NCBI GenBank assembly: GCA_949299135.1
Contig: CASFZG010000014.1
Coordinates: 1 to 64,000 of the forward strand
From: an uncultured Phascolarctobacterium sp.
GTDB lineage: Bacteria; Bacillota; Negativicutes; Acidaminococcales; Acidaminococcaceae
Direction of reading: 5' to 3'
Length of the DNA: 64,000 nt
How positions within the stretch are numbered: the stretch's first letter is position 1; each line of letters begins with the position of its first letter. A model generated the notes under the pieces. It made no database searches. It had not been told where the DNA came from and worked only from the letters and a program-made list of their open reading frames with translations. Shown one piece after another: positions 35,754 through 43,515 of the stretch. A program made the position numbers and the translations under genes.

Positions 35754-36476
35754 ATGACCGTCATCGACGCCACCCTGCCGAAAAAAGACCGTATACTGAT
35801 TGCAGCGGAAGACGTGTTCTCGCGCCGCGGCTACACCAAAGCCACGCTTGACGAAATTATCGCCCTGGCCGATACTGGCAAAGGCACGCTGTATAAATAT
35901 TTCGGCAATAAAGACAACCTGTTTTATACCTTAATAGAAGAAAAGCACAACAAGCTGATGGAAGACCTGCACGCCATAACGGCGGAAGCAGACGGCATCC
36001 GCAGCAAATTGCAGGCTTACCTTAACTGCATGCTTGCTTTTTTACGCAGCAACAAAGGCCTGTGGCTGATTGTGTGGTACGAACTGAACGCCGCGCATCA
36101 GGGCATCCACCCCGACTTTGACGAAAACGGCGATTGGGTTTTAACCTCGCTGTACGGCGAAGAAATTGCCAAAGAAGATGAGGCGCGCCTTTTGCGTTAC
36201 TACAAAATTTTGTGGGAAGAAGTTTCCGTGCTTGCCGGCATTTTGCAGGACGGGCAGGATAACGGCTATTTAAAATACACCAACTGCCCGGAAATTAAAA
36301 CCGTTGCCACACCGGCGCATAAGCTGACATCCGAAGCAATTTTCGGCGCGTACCATTTGTTTGCCGGCATCGCCAACGGCGTGTTCCACGTTATCGATAA
36401 CGACATGGACAACGGCGAACTGACCGCCATCATCGTCGATTACTTCTTAAACGGTCACGCGGCACAAAAAGTATAA
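35754..36476 (+). CDS. TetR-family transcriptional regulator
   Basis: This 240-aa regulator has an N-terminal TetR helix-turn-helix: RILIAAEDVFSRRGYTKATLDEIIALADTGKGTLYKYFGNKDNLFY (about 12-57). The remaining helical ligand-binding part has no recognisable match. GGAGG precedes the ATG. It is divergent from korDABC and shares a 230-bp intergenic region with palindromic sites, so control of kor and of itself is likely. The effector is unknown. Confidence 0.9.
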   Translation: MTVIDATLPKKDRILIAAEDVFSRRGYTKATLDEIIALADTGKGTLYKYFGNKDNLFYTLIEEKHNKLMEDLHAITAEADGIRSKLQAYLNCMLAFLRSNKGLWLIVWYELNAAHQGIHPDFDENGDWVLTSLYGEEIAKEDEARLLRYYKILWEEVSVLAGILQDGQDNGYLKYTNCPEIKTVATPAHKLTSEAIFGAYHLFAGIANGVFHVIDNDMDNGELTAIIVDYFLNGHAAQKV

Positions 36477-36487
36477 CTAAAACACAA

Positions 36488-36515
36488 ATACCCCGCATTG
36501 AGCGGGGTATTTTTT
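36488..36515 (+). terminator. Terminator of the TetR gene
   Basis: ATACCCCGC (36488-36496) pairs with GCGGGGTAT (36502-36510), followed by TTTTTAT. It reaches the stop codon of the convergent gene. Confidence 0.85.
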
Positions 36516-38538
36516 ATTGTCCGTATTTTAAATGGCGTTCGGCGTATTCATGAATGATGTAATTAGTAAGCGCGTCGCAGTAACGGTCCTGCTGCGGCTC
36601 GTCCATTTTATCTTCAAAGGCAAAGCCGTCGTTGTAGTAGTATGCCTTGCCGCCAAAGTAGCCCAAAGCATAAGGCAAATCCACATAGCGCAAAAAGTCG
36701 CGCCCCATAAATTCGTCCGGTTTTGTAATGCCTGCCAGTGCCAAAAGCGTCGGCGCCAAATCAATCTGCGAAGCGTACTGTTCTTCATCAAGCAGGGCAA
36801 ACGGCGCTAAATTTTTGCCCACAAAAATCAGCGGTATCGGCGCAATACTGCGGCGCGAACGCTCGTCCGTCACCAGTTCCATGTATTCACCGCCGGAATG
36901 CGGGTTATGGTCGCTGGTAATGACAAACAGCGTACGTTCATCCATCAGCCCGCGGTGTTCTGCTTCCTTAAAGAAGTTTTCAATCGTTAAATTTACCCAG
37001 TACATGCCGCGCACGGTTACGTATTTGTTATCACGCACGCTTTCCGGCATATCGGCGTAAGCCGTGCCGTAGTACGGATAGGGCTGGTGCATGTCCAGCG
37101 TTTTAACCACCAGCAGCATTTTATCGTTTTTGCCTTTTTCCAAAAGGTTCAGCGCTTCTTTATACAGCACGTCGTTGTGGTAGCCCCAGCCGCTTGCGCC
37201 GGTGTAGCCTGCGTCCTCAAGGTATTCCTTGGCGTAGTATTCGCTCATGCCAAACTGCGTGGGGTATTCGTGCAGCTCGTTGTTGTAGTAGTGGCTGCTG
37301 GCGTTCATAAATATGCCGCGCCATCCTGCCTGCTGCACGCTGCGGAAGATGGAAGGCTGACCATTGCCCGGCAAATCGGCGTCGTAAATCAAGTGCGAAC
37401 GGAAGGTTGCGTTAAGCCCCTGTGTCGTCGGCACTGCCGATGAATAATAATGGTCAAGGTGCGGGTTGTTTTCTAAAAGTTTATCAAGGTACGGCGTGGC
37501 TTCCGCCGGAATATTTTCATTATAATAGTGCATGTAATCGCGGTGCACGGATTCCAGCACCAGCATCACGATTCTGTCGTAATGCGCTTTAAGCTGCGGC
37601 TGCTGCTCATCCGGGCGCAGAATGCCAAGTTCCTGCAAAACCTGCTCATCCTTCACCGTCAGCGGGCGCTGCTCAATATGGCTGCGGCTGACAATTTTAT
37701 CTGTATCGAACATCATCTTGCCCAAAAAGTTAACGTTGACCGGCGTCAAAAGCATATCGCGGTAGCTTTCGCGCGTTTTTTCACTTTCAACCTCCGTCCA
37801 CATGCCCATGTATTCCTTCATCACGTAGGCGTTAAGGTGCCCCATAAGCATGTAGCCAAGGTTCAAAATCAGCGAGAACGCCGCCACGCACAGCAGCGAC
37901 CACACAAAGTTCGGTTTCTTTTTGGTAGGCTTGTTAACGCGGAACAGCAATACCAAAGCAAACAGCCCTGCTCCAATCAGCGCCAGCTTGAATGCACCAA
38001 GGCTTGTCAGCACACCCTCAACGGCGTAGATGTTTAAATTGGCAAACAGCACGCTCTGCACGTGCATACTGGTCTGCCAAAAATAAAAGGCGTCAAAAAT
38101 CATTATCACGGCCGATAAAAAATAAACGGCAAAATACACCGTTTTCATCGTCCGCCCCACCCATTTGTGGTAGCACATGGCCGTTACCAGCACCACTAAA
38201 ATGTTGTTGTTCAGCCCGGCCAGTATCGCCAGCGCAGTTACCACGCCGCCATCCAGCCTTAGCTGATTAACCATAAAGCCGGTTACGCCAAGGTACAAAA
38301 CGCCCGACACCACAACTGGGAAGTAGCGCTTCACCCTGTCGCGGATACGCGTGCGGCGCAGATATAACAGCCCTGCCACGCCCAAAAGCAGCAAATCACG
38401 CAAAAAGCTGCTGACAGCCGTGTACCAGAACTCCATTTCCGGAAAGGGCACTATGCTTCTGTAAAACTGCCACGATAAAAAATATTCCGCGGCAAAGGCG
38501 ATGACCGCAAAGGCCAGCAGCCAGTAACGTTTTCTCAT
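36514..38538 (-). CDS. LTA-synthase-like phosphoglycerol transferase (sulfatase fold)
   Basis: This 674-aa membrane enzyme has about five helices in residues 1-215 and a C-terminal sulfatase-fold domain from ~300. The metal-binding VLVLESVH, nucleophile threonine in SSAVPTTQGLNATFR, and SDHNPHSGGEY are as in LtaS, OpgB and related enzymes. These move phosphoglycerol (or phosphoethanolamine) from a lipid to a glycan or lipid acceptor outside the membrane. The upstream operon partners are a lipid kinase and a GtrA protein. Whether it makes a teichoic-acid-like polymer or decorates outer-membrane sugar is not known. Confidence 0.85.
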   Translation of the reverse strand: MRKRYWLLAFAVIAFAAEYFLSWQFYRSIVPFPEMEFWYTAVSSFLRDLLLLGVAGLLYLRRTRIRDRVKRYFPVVVSGVLYLGVTGFMVNQLRLDGGVVTALAILAGLNNNILVVLVTAMCYHKWVGRTMKTVYFAVYFLSAVIMIFDAFYFWQTSMHVQSVLFANLNIYAVEGVLTSLGAFKLALIGAGLFALVLLFRVNKPTKKKPNFVWSLLCVAAFSLILNLGYMLMGHLNAYVMKEYMGMWTEVESEKTRESYRDMLLTPVNVNFLGKMMFDTDKIVSRSHIEQRPLTVKDEQVLQELGILRPDEQQPQLKAHYDRIVMLVLESVHRDYMHYYNENIPAEATPYLDKLLENNPHLDHYYSSAVPTTQGLNATFRSHLIYDADLPGNGQPSIFRSVQQAGWRGIFMNASSHYYNNELHEYPTQFGMSEYYAKEYLEDAGYTGASGWGYHNDVLYKEALNLLEKGKNDKMLLVVKTLDMHQPYPYYGTAYADMPESVRDNKYVTVRGMYWVNLTIENFFKEAEHRGLMDERTLFVITSDHNPHSGGEYMELVTDERSRRSIAPIPLIFVGKNLAPFALLDEEQYASQIDLAPTLLALAGITKPDEFMGRDFLRYVDLPYALGYFGGKAYYYNDGFAFEDKMDEPQQDRYCDALTNYIIHEYAERHLKYGQ

Positions 38539-38550
38539 CTTCGCCCCGCC

Positions 38551-39492
38551 TTACGCCAAAAAGTTTACCGGCTCTGCCTGCATTTCAATCAAAAGCGGCG
38601 TTGCCGTCACCACGTCGCCGTCCAGCTCTGCCGGGAAGCCGTCCACATTGCACTCAATCGTAATGGTATGCGCCTTTTTAACAATAACGCCCGGCTCGCC
38701 TTCCAGCGATTCCATCAAAATCATGGCGGCGTATTTCAAAAAGTCGGCGCGCTTGCTGCCCGTAAACAGCGCCACGTCAAAATAATCGTTGGTAATGGCC
38801 GCGCCCTTAAACAGGCTGTAACGTCCCGCATAATAGCGGCTTTTGCCGATAATTACCGTCGATGCTTCGTACCATTCGGGGTCGCCGTCAAATTTAACGC
38901 GGAACTTATAACGCCAGTTGCTTAATAAAAGCTCCTTGCGTACCAGCTCGCCGCTCTGCACAACGTAGGCAAAGGACGACAAAAAGCGTTTTTCAAGGCT
39001 CGACACGCTGTCAACAACCTTGGAATCAAAACCGATGCCCGTCACCGTCAGAAACGGATGCCCGTTAGCCTTGCCGATGCGCACCGGTTTAACCCTGCCC
39101 CTGCGCACACGCTGCACCCAGCGCTGCGGGTCGGCAGGCAGGTCAAACTCCTTGGCAACAAGGTTTACCGTGCCGCCCGGGAACACACTGATATAAGGCG
39201 TATAACCGTTGCGATTCAGCTCGGCAATCATCGCGCGCAACGTACCGTCACCGCCGGCAACAATCACCCAGTCGTACTTTTCTTCTTTTATTTTATCTGC
39301 CCAGGCGGAAAGCTTTTTAAACTCTCGCAGTTCCGTCAGTTCCACGCGGTTAGGCCCGATAATCGCCGTCAGGCGGCGTTTTAAATCAAGCACGCGCGAA
39401 AGCATGCTGACGAAAATCTGCTTGCCGGAATTAGGATTATAAATGATAACAACTTTTTTAAAATTTTTAATTTCAATGCCGTTGGTTTCCAT
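38551..39492 (-). CDS. Diacylglycerol kinase-family lipid kinase
   Basis: This 313-aa protein is a DagK/YegS-type lipid kinase: VVIIYNPNSGK at the N-terminus, VVAGGDGTLRAMIAEL (the GGDGT nucleotide motif), VFPGGTVNLVAKEF and VTGIGFDSKVV. It probably phosphorylates diacylglycerol, which the LTA-synthase-like enzyme encoded 12 bp downstream would release. This would recycle lipid. The link is inferred from operon structure. Confidence 0.88.
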   Translation of the reverse strand: METNGIEIKNFKKVVIIYNPNSGKQIFVSMLSRVLDLKRRLTAIIGPNRVELTELREFKKLSAWADKIKEEKYDWVIVAGGDGTLRAMIAELNRNGYTPYISVFPGGTVNLVAKEFDLPADPQRWVQRVRRGRVKPVRIGKANGHPFLTVTGIGFDSKVVDSVSSLEKRFLSSFAYVVQSGELVRKELLLSNWRYKFRVKFDGDPEWYEASTVIIGKSRYYAGRYSLFKGAAITNDYFDVALFTGSKRADFLKYAAMILMESLEGEPGVIVKKAHTITIECNVDGFPAELDGDVVTATPLLIEMQAEPVNFLA

Positions 39493-39504
39493 TTTATCCT
39501 CACC

Positions 39505-39918
39505 TTAAAAAATCCATTTTTTGCGCGCCAGGTAGTTCCACACAACGACGATACACGTCGCCGCAATTTTGGATACCAGCCCCGGCATGCCGAACATGCC
39601 AACAAAAAGATACATCAAAAGCAGGTTAAACAAAAGCCCCATGCCGCTGACGAGGAACACCAAACTCAGTTCCTTCGCCCTGCCATAGCGCACCCCGCTT
39701 GTAAAAACAAGGATATTGCACATAAAGTAGTGGTACAGCGTCGATAAAAAATACGCCAGCGCCGTTGCCGCCAGATAGTTGATACCGGCCGCTTCGCTGA
39801 ACGCGTAAAAAAACGCCCATTCAATCAGCGCCGCGCTGCCGCCAACAAACAAATATAAAATTATTTTAACAAACTCGTTGTCGGTATAATCAAAACCAAA
39901 CAAAACCTTTTTGCCCAT
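39505..39918 (-). CDS. GtrA-family membrane protein
   Basis: This 137-aa protein has four predicted membrane helices, with FVGGSAALIEWAFFYAFSEAAGINYLAATALAYFLSTLYHYFMCN and a C-terminal VVWNYLARKKWIF typical of GtrA/DPMS-like proteins. Family members are thought to flip lipid-linked sugars across the membrane. It is the first gene of a three-gene envelope operon with the lipid kinase and LTA-synthase-like gene. Confidence 0.88.
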   Translation of the reverse strand: MGKKVLFGFDYTDNEFVKIILYLFVGGSAALIEWAFFYAFSEAAGINYLAATALAYFLSTLYHYFMCNILVFTSGVRYGRAKELSLVFLVSGMGLLFNLLLMYLFVGMFGMPGLVSKIAATCIVVVWNYLARKKWIF

Positions 39919-39986
39919 TTAACAATCTCCTTGACGTATTATTATAGCATTTTTTATATTTTTGTTAAAGGTGTAATGAAAAAAAT

Positions 39987-40016
39987 AAAACCACCGGCAT
40001 AAAGCCGATGGTTTTA
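39987..40016 (-). terminator. Terminator of uspA
   Basis: AAAACCACCGGC and GCCGATGGTTTT pair around 39987-40014; a T-rich tract follows on the minus strand, just after the UspA stop. Confidence 0.8.
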
Positions 40017-40029
40017 TAAATGTTGACTT

Positions 40030-40464
40030 TTATTTTACAATTACAACCGGTACTTTGGCATAGTGCACAATGTGGTTGCTGACGCTGCCCAGAAGCAGCT
40101 CTTTAATGCCGGACAAACCGCGCGAGCCCATTACAATGGTATCAGCGCCGGATTTTTCGGCAGCAGCCAGAATCATTTCGGGCGGATAGCCAACCTCGTA
40201 TTTGAATTCTGCCTTAATGGCGGGGTCAAGGCGGTCTTTTGCCTGAGCCAGAATCTTATCGCCCAGGTCATCAAGGCCTGCAACCTCAGTTGCCAGCATC
40301 GGATCGTCCATGTCGTACATCGCTAAAAGCGCACCGCTGTCGCTGGGTTTAAGTGCCGAGTAAACAAACAAAGTGCTGTTCATTCCTTTAGCAAGTTCTG
40401 CCGCATAATCCAAAGCTTTCCATGCGTGCTCACTGCCGTCAATTGCAACAAAAATCTTTTTCAT
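40030..40464 (-). CDS. Universal stress protein UspA family
   Basis: This 144-aa single-domain Usp has the N-terminal KIFVAIDGSEHAWKALDYA and the ATP-binding C-terminal GSRGLSGIKELLLGSVSNHIVHYA (G-x2-G-x9-G-S). It is therefore of the ATP-binding subtype. The role is general stress or energy-limitation signalling; no partner is evident. It stands alone with its own terminator. Confidence 0.93.
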   Translation of the reverse strand: MKKIFVAIDGSEHAWKALDYAAELAKGMNSTLFVYSALKPSDSGALLAMYDMDDPMLATEVAGLDDLGDKILAQAKDRLDPAIKAEFKYEVGYPPEMILAAAEKSGADTIVMGSRGLSGIKELLLGSVSNHIVHYAKVPVVIVK

Positions 40465-40639
40465 AACAAACGCCTCCTTTGTTAGCGAAGCCTTTAATCC
40501 CCAAACCGAAGGTTATCGGTTTTCACTTATAATGTACCACTATTTCACATCTTTGTCAAAAAAATGCAGCCTGCTGATCCAACTTGACGTTATTCTAAAA
40601 TTGTATTACAATGTATTACAAAGAAGGGATGTGATTTTT

Positions 40640-40867
40640 ATGGCAGTTTCTGTACGCCTTTCCGAAAAAGAAGATATCCTCATCCGTAATTACGCCCGTT
40701 TAAACAATATCAGCGTGTCTGAACTGTTCCGACGCGCGGTGCTGGAAAAAATTGAAGACGAAATTGATTTAAAGGCTTATGAAAAAGCCATGGCAGAATA
40801 TAAAAAGAATCCTGTAACTTACACTCTTGACGAAGTAGCAAAGGAACTTGGACTGGATGAAGTATAA
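40640..40867 (+). CDS. RelB-type ribbon-helix-helix antitoxin
   Basis: This 75-aa antitoxin begins MAVSVRLSEKEDILIRNYARLNNISVSELFRRAVLEKIED, a ribbon-helix-helix DNA-binding domain. The acidic C-terminus (YTLDEVAKELGLDEV) should wrap the toxin. ATG 40640 follows GAAGGGATGTG; the open frame upstream is not part of the gene. It overlaps the toxin gene by 11 nt and should repress its own operon. Confidence 0.88.
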   Translation: MAVSVRLSEKEDILIRNYARLNNISVSELFRRAVLEKIEDEIDLKAYEKAMAEYKKNPVTYTLDEVAKELGLDEV

Positions 40868-41120
40868 AGTTGTAGTTACCGATACCGCGAAAAAACAGCT
40901 TAAAAAACTGGATAAATTTATAGCCGGTATGATTATCGGCTGGATGAAGAAAAATCTTGAAGGATGCAGCGACCCCCGCCGGCACGGCAAAGCGCTTACA
41001 GCCAACCGCAGCGGACAGTGGCGATACCGCGTCGGCGATTACCGCATTATAGCAGAAATACAGGATGACAAAATTATAATTTTAATTCTCACTATCGGGC
41101 ACAGGCGTGAGATATATTAA
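40857..41120 (+). CDS. relE: RelE/ParE-family toxin
   Basis: This 87-aa toxin has MKYKVVVTDTAKKQLKKLDKFIAGMI, DPRRHGKALTANRSGQWRYRVGDYRIIAEI and a C-terminal ILTIGHRREIY. The R-Y-R-V-G-D-Y-R-I core and GHR-x-x-x-Y end are typical RelE mRNA-interferase features. ATG 40857 sits inside the antitoxin gene, so the two are co-translated. An IS200-type element begins directly downstream. Confidence 0.92.
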   Translation: MKYKVVVTDTAKKQLKKLDKFIAGMIIGWMKKNLEGCSDPRRHGKALTANRSGQWRYRVGDYRIIAEIQDDKIIILILTIGHRREIY

Positions 41121-41129
41121 AAGCTTTGC

Positions 41130-41860
41130 AGGCAAAATCACCACCACCCGTCAAACGGGTGGTTTGACTAAGGGCTATAAGCCCGTGTTACCGGCCAGCG
41201 TCTAAAGGCGCTGGCTTTCACATTTTGTTCAAGCCGCTATGCCCTTGCCTCTTTTGCTGCCCCAAATGGGGCGTTTGTATTACTTGCTACCCTTAAAAGG
41301 GTCCTCGTATTCCTTTACACTTAATTTATCAAGTGCTATATCATGTTTTTCCTGTTCTTCTATATATTTCTTTATTGTTGCTTCGTTTAACCCTACTGAT
41401 GATACAAAGTATCCTTCTGACCAAAAATGCCTGTTGCCAAATTTATACTTTAAATTTGCATGTTTATCAAACATCATTAACGCTGATTTTCCCTTGAGAT
41501 ACCCCATGAAGCTTGATATGGAGATTTTTGGCGGAATACTTACCAGCATATGTACATGGTCTGACATCATATGACCTTCTATTAGTTCAACACCTTTGTA
41601 GTTGCATAGTTGCCTTAAAATTTCGCTCAAATCTTTTCTGTATTGATTATATATAATTTTTCGTCTATACTTAGGTGTGAATACAATATGATATTTTTAG
41701 TTACCATTAACTCATCATTCCTTTCCGTAGCATAGTGACTTGAACACTTACTATTCTACACGGAATGATGAGTTTTTGTATAACATTCGATGCGCAACCG
41801 CATAGCGGGTGGTTCTCTGTGAAACATGATTTTCAATCATGTTTCACCAGCTAAAGCCAT
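41130..41860 (-). mobile_element. IS200/IS605-family element, degenerate
   Basis: A minus-strand tnpA remnant is flanked by hairpins. On the left are CCACCCG/CGGGTGG (41144-41162), GGGCT/AGCCC (41172-41183), CCAGCG/CGCTGG (41195-41214) and GCCCC/GGGGC (41260-41271). On the right is a 13-bp stem GTGAAACATGATT/AATCATGTTTCAC (41819-41847). No tnpB is present. Exact ends cannot be fixed, as this family makes no target duplication. Confidence 0.7.
41280..41696 (-). pseudogene. tnpA: IS200/IS605 TnpA transposase, N-terminal deletion
   Basis: The frame encodes KYHIVFTPKYRRKIIY, then the HUH motif DHVHMLV (H-x-H) and the tyrosine helix TIKKYIEEQEKHD, so both catalytic parts are visible over 138 aa. 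The usual N-terminus (SLxHTKWNC) is missing: ATG GTA ACT AAA upstream is out of frame, and a TAA (41697-41699) directly precedes the first codon. A short deletion between two AAAAT-like tracts would explain it. Initiation at TTG 41630 would lose the conserved strand, so the enzyme is probably dead. Confidence 0.75.
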
Positions 41861-41869
41861 ATAAAACAA

Positions 41870-41899
41870 AAAGCACTTCATTTTTATGAAGTGCTTTGT
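41870..41899 (-). terminator. Probable original terminator of the tRNA-Thr gene
   Basis: AAAGCACTTCAT (41870-41881) pairs with ATGAAGTGCTTT (41886-41897), followed by TTTGTTTT on the minus strand. It lies directly beyond the left att copy, where the tRNA-Thr transcript would have ended before integration. Confidence 0.7.
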
Positions 41900-41905
41900 T
41901 TTTTA

Positions 41906-41953
41906 ATTGGAGCCACAAACAGGACTCGAACCTGCGACCCTCTCATTACGAAT
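41906..41953 (-). repeat. attL: 48-bp copy of the tRNA-Thr 3' half
   Basis: This 48-bp stretch is identical to 47759-47806. It contains the tRNA-Thr 3' half from the anticodon loop to CCA plus two bases. It marks the left end of the integrated element. Confidence 0.93.
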
Positions 41954-42081
41954 TAGCCTATCCGAATATTTACAAACACCCATAAATTCGCTCTTATCGC
42001 CATTACAACGCCTATTTATGCGCTTTTACGCATTAATTCTTTTCTACTTCTTTGCGTATATTTTTAGTTATTTTCACTTTC

Positions 42082-42114
42082 CGTTGTCCCCACGTTGTCC
42101 CCATATTGTCCCCA
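42082..42114. repeat. Left arm-type integrase repeats
   Basis: Three tandem 11-mers: CGTTGTCCCCA (42082-42092), CGTTGTCCCCA (42093-42103) and TATTGTCCCCA (42104-42114). The same repeats lie at the right end beside the integrase gene. The rest of 41954-42269 holds an 8-bp hairpin (AGCGCAGG/CCTGCGCT, 42137-42160) and an imperfect palindrome around 42200-42242, with no gene. Confidence 0.75.
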
Positions 42115-42269
42115 TTCAAATAGTATAACAAAAATAAGCGCAGGCGTAAAAACCTGCGCTATTTATAACAGCCTTATTTTAGCGTTGTTGTATATATAAA
42201 AATAACGTCCGATAATGTACATTATGTAAAATATCGTTATTTTCATTTTGTTTTTGCGCTATTTTATAC

Positions 42270-42521
42270 TTAATTATTTTCCATTTCTTTCATATCTTCA
42301 ATATCAGAAGGCAGGAAAACTATTCTTTGTCCATCCTTATCAGTAAAAGCAATATCTAAATTTAACCCTTCTGCCAGTTTGATTATATCAGCCATAAAGA
42401 AGGAATTACGGTTCAGCTTGTTGTTAAAAGCCTGCGGCGTTATTCCCAAAATCGCCGCCGCTTCTGTATTCTGTTTCCCTCTTAACGCCAAAGCTGCTTT
42501 TACTTTATCTGATATACTCAT
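42270..42521 (-). CDS. XRE-type helix-turn-helix protein
   Basis: This 83-aa protein has a lambda-repressor-like fold: KVKAALALRGKQNTEAAAILGITPQAFNNKLNRNSFFMADIIKLAEGL. The final third (IAFTDKDGQRIVFLPSDIEDM) is acidic. Its own promoter lies at 42547-42575, and a terminator separates it from the preceding gene, so it is expressed independently of the replication operon. It may regulate the left end of the element. Confidence 0.8.
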   Translation of the reverse strand: MSISDKVKAALALRGKQNTEAAAILGITPQAFNNKLNRNSFFMADIIKLAEGLNLDIAFTDKDGQRIVFLPSDIEDMKEMENN

Positions 42522-42546
42522 AATAGAACCGCCTTTCTATACTCAT

Positions 42547-42575
42547 ATTATACTAAACACTATTATATATTTCAA
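42547..42575 (-). promoter_or_regulatory. Predicted promoter of the left-end HTH gene
   Basis: TTGAAA (42570-42575), 17 bp and TATAAT (42547-42552) on the minus strand, 26 bp before the ATG. Confidence 0.7.
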
Positions 42576-42603
42576 GTTATTGAGTAAAAACATAACACAT
42601 AAT

Positions 42604-42640
42604 AAAAGGGGGTCTGCAAAATACAGCCCCCTTTATTTTT
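42604..42640. terminator. Terminator of the element's leftward operon
   Basis: GGGGGTCTG and CAGCCCCC form a stem at 42608-42631 with T-rich tracts on both strands. It follows the terminase-like small gene. Confidence 0.8.
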
Positions 42641-42678
42641 TGACTTTTTGACCTTTTGCTCGCCCGTTCTTATGCTTT

Positions 42679-42864
42679 TTATATGTCAAAATTTATAAAC
42701 CCATTACATTTGCGCCCGTGCCCATCAAACGTGCCCAAATGCTTGCCAATAAGTTCTAACGCTTTTAAACGCTCTGCCGGTTTAACCGTTTCACCATCAG
42801 CAAAGGCAATCTCCGCCAAACCTTCTAAAACTCTTTCTTCCGTGATTGTTTCGTTGTCCTGCAT
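42679..42864 (-). CDS. Small protein resembling the C-terminus of phage terminase small subunit
   Basis: This 61-aa protein reads ITEERVLEGLAEIAFADGETVKPAERLKALELIGKHLGTF. Phage terminase small subunits of the Terminase_2 type commonly end with such a (V)LEELAxIAFAD ... KLKALELLGKHLGMF region. The DNA-binding N-terminal part is absent. It could be a decayed terS or a functional modulator of helper-phage packaging. AAAGGGGAG precedes the ATG. It follows the 79-aa gene closely and is the last gene of the leftward operon. Confidence 0.55.
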   Translation of the reverse strand: MQDNETITEERVLEGLAEIAFADGETVKPAERLKALELIGKHLGTFDGHGRKCNGFINFDI

Positions 42865-42868
42865 AATA

Positions 42869-43108
42869 TTACTCCCCTTTCTGTTTTTCCTGCCGCTTCT
42901 GTAATTGGTTGATTACTATCTGCGCAGCCTGCACCATAAACTTATCAGCCTTGCCGCCATATTTGACCTTTGTTTCACCGTCCGCCACCGTTGCCATTAC
43001 ATAGTCGAAACACTCATCTACCGAACCTTCCACGCCGTACAATAGCGCAGCGTGTTTTCCGTTCTCCACTTCAAACAATGCAATAACGTGTGTAATTTTG
43101 CCTTTCAT
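42869..43108 (-). CDS. Hypothetical small protein of the integrative element
   Basis: This 79-aa protein (MKGKITHVIALFEVENGKHAALLYGVEGSVDECFDYVM...) is not recognised. It looks like a compact alpha/beta protein with a Lys/Gln-rich C-terminal helix. ATG 43108 is preferred to the open frame 13 codons upstream because AAAGG lies before it. It sits between the iterons and the terminase-like gene. Confidence 0.55.
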   Translation of the reverse strand: MKGKITHVIALFEVENGKHAALLYGVEGSVDECFDYVMATVADGETKVKYGGKADKFMVQAAQIVINQLQKRQEKQKGE

Positions 43109-43352
43109 AATTTCACAACCTTTCTTTTTTAGTGTGACATTAGACATTTACGGTTATATATGCTTTTTATATAACTCCGCAAAAACCACATTTTCTTTTT
43201 TGTGTGATTATTTCCGCCTACTGTCCTTTTTTAATAACAGCGAAAAAATACTAAAACTTAACAAACCTTAACAGCTAACTGCCTGCTTTTAGTTTTGGCG
43301 TGCTATGTAGTTACTACTTATTACCCTTGTTAGGATATATCTTATTATTGTA

Positions 43353-43505
43353 GTACCGCTTCCGGAACTCACGATAGCTATATGGTCAGTACCGCTTCCG
43401 GAACTTACGTTTAGAACGCCCTTTTTATGCTGCTCTATCGTCAGTTCCGTTTCCGGTACTCACGGTAAATTATACCTCACGTTAGTACCGCTTCCGGAAC
43501 TCACG
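43353..43505. repeat. Four iterons, candidate replication origin
   Basis: Four direct copies of a 21-bp unit with core CCGCTTCCGGAACTCACG start at 43353, 43389, 43444 and 43485. The third copy has three changes. Each contains the palindrome TTCCGGAA. They lie in a gene-free stretch (43148-43515) next to an AT-rich region, directly after the stop codon of the putative initiator gene. This is the arrangement of satellite and plasmid origins. Confidence 0.75.
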
Positions 43506-43515
43506 GTAAAATTAC

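Noticed and set aside
41907-42128. Plus-strand ORF over the left att site
   Set aside because: It is simply the complement of the tRNA-derived repeat and arm sites, with no ribosome binding site.
43353-43505. CRISPR array
   Set aside because: Only four repeats with spacers of very different length (15-34 bp), no cas genes, and a position beside a putative initiator; iterons fit better.
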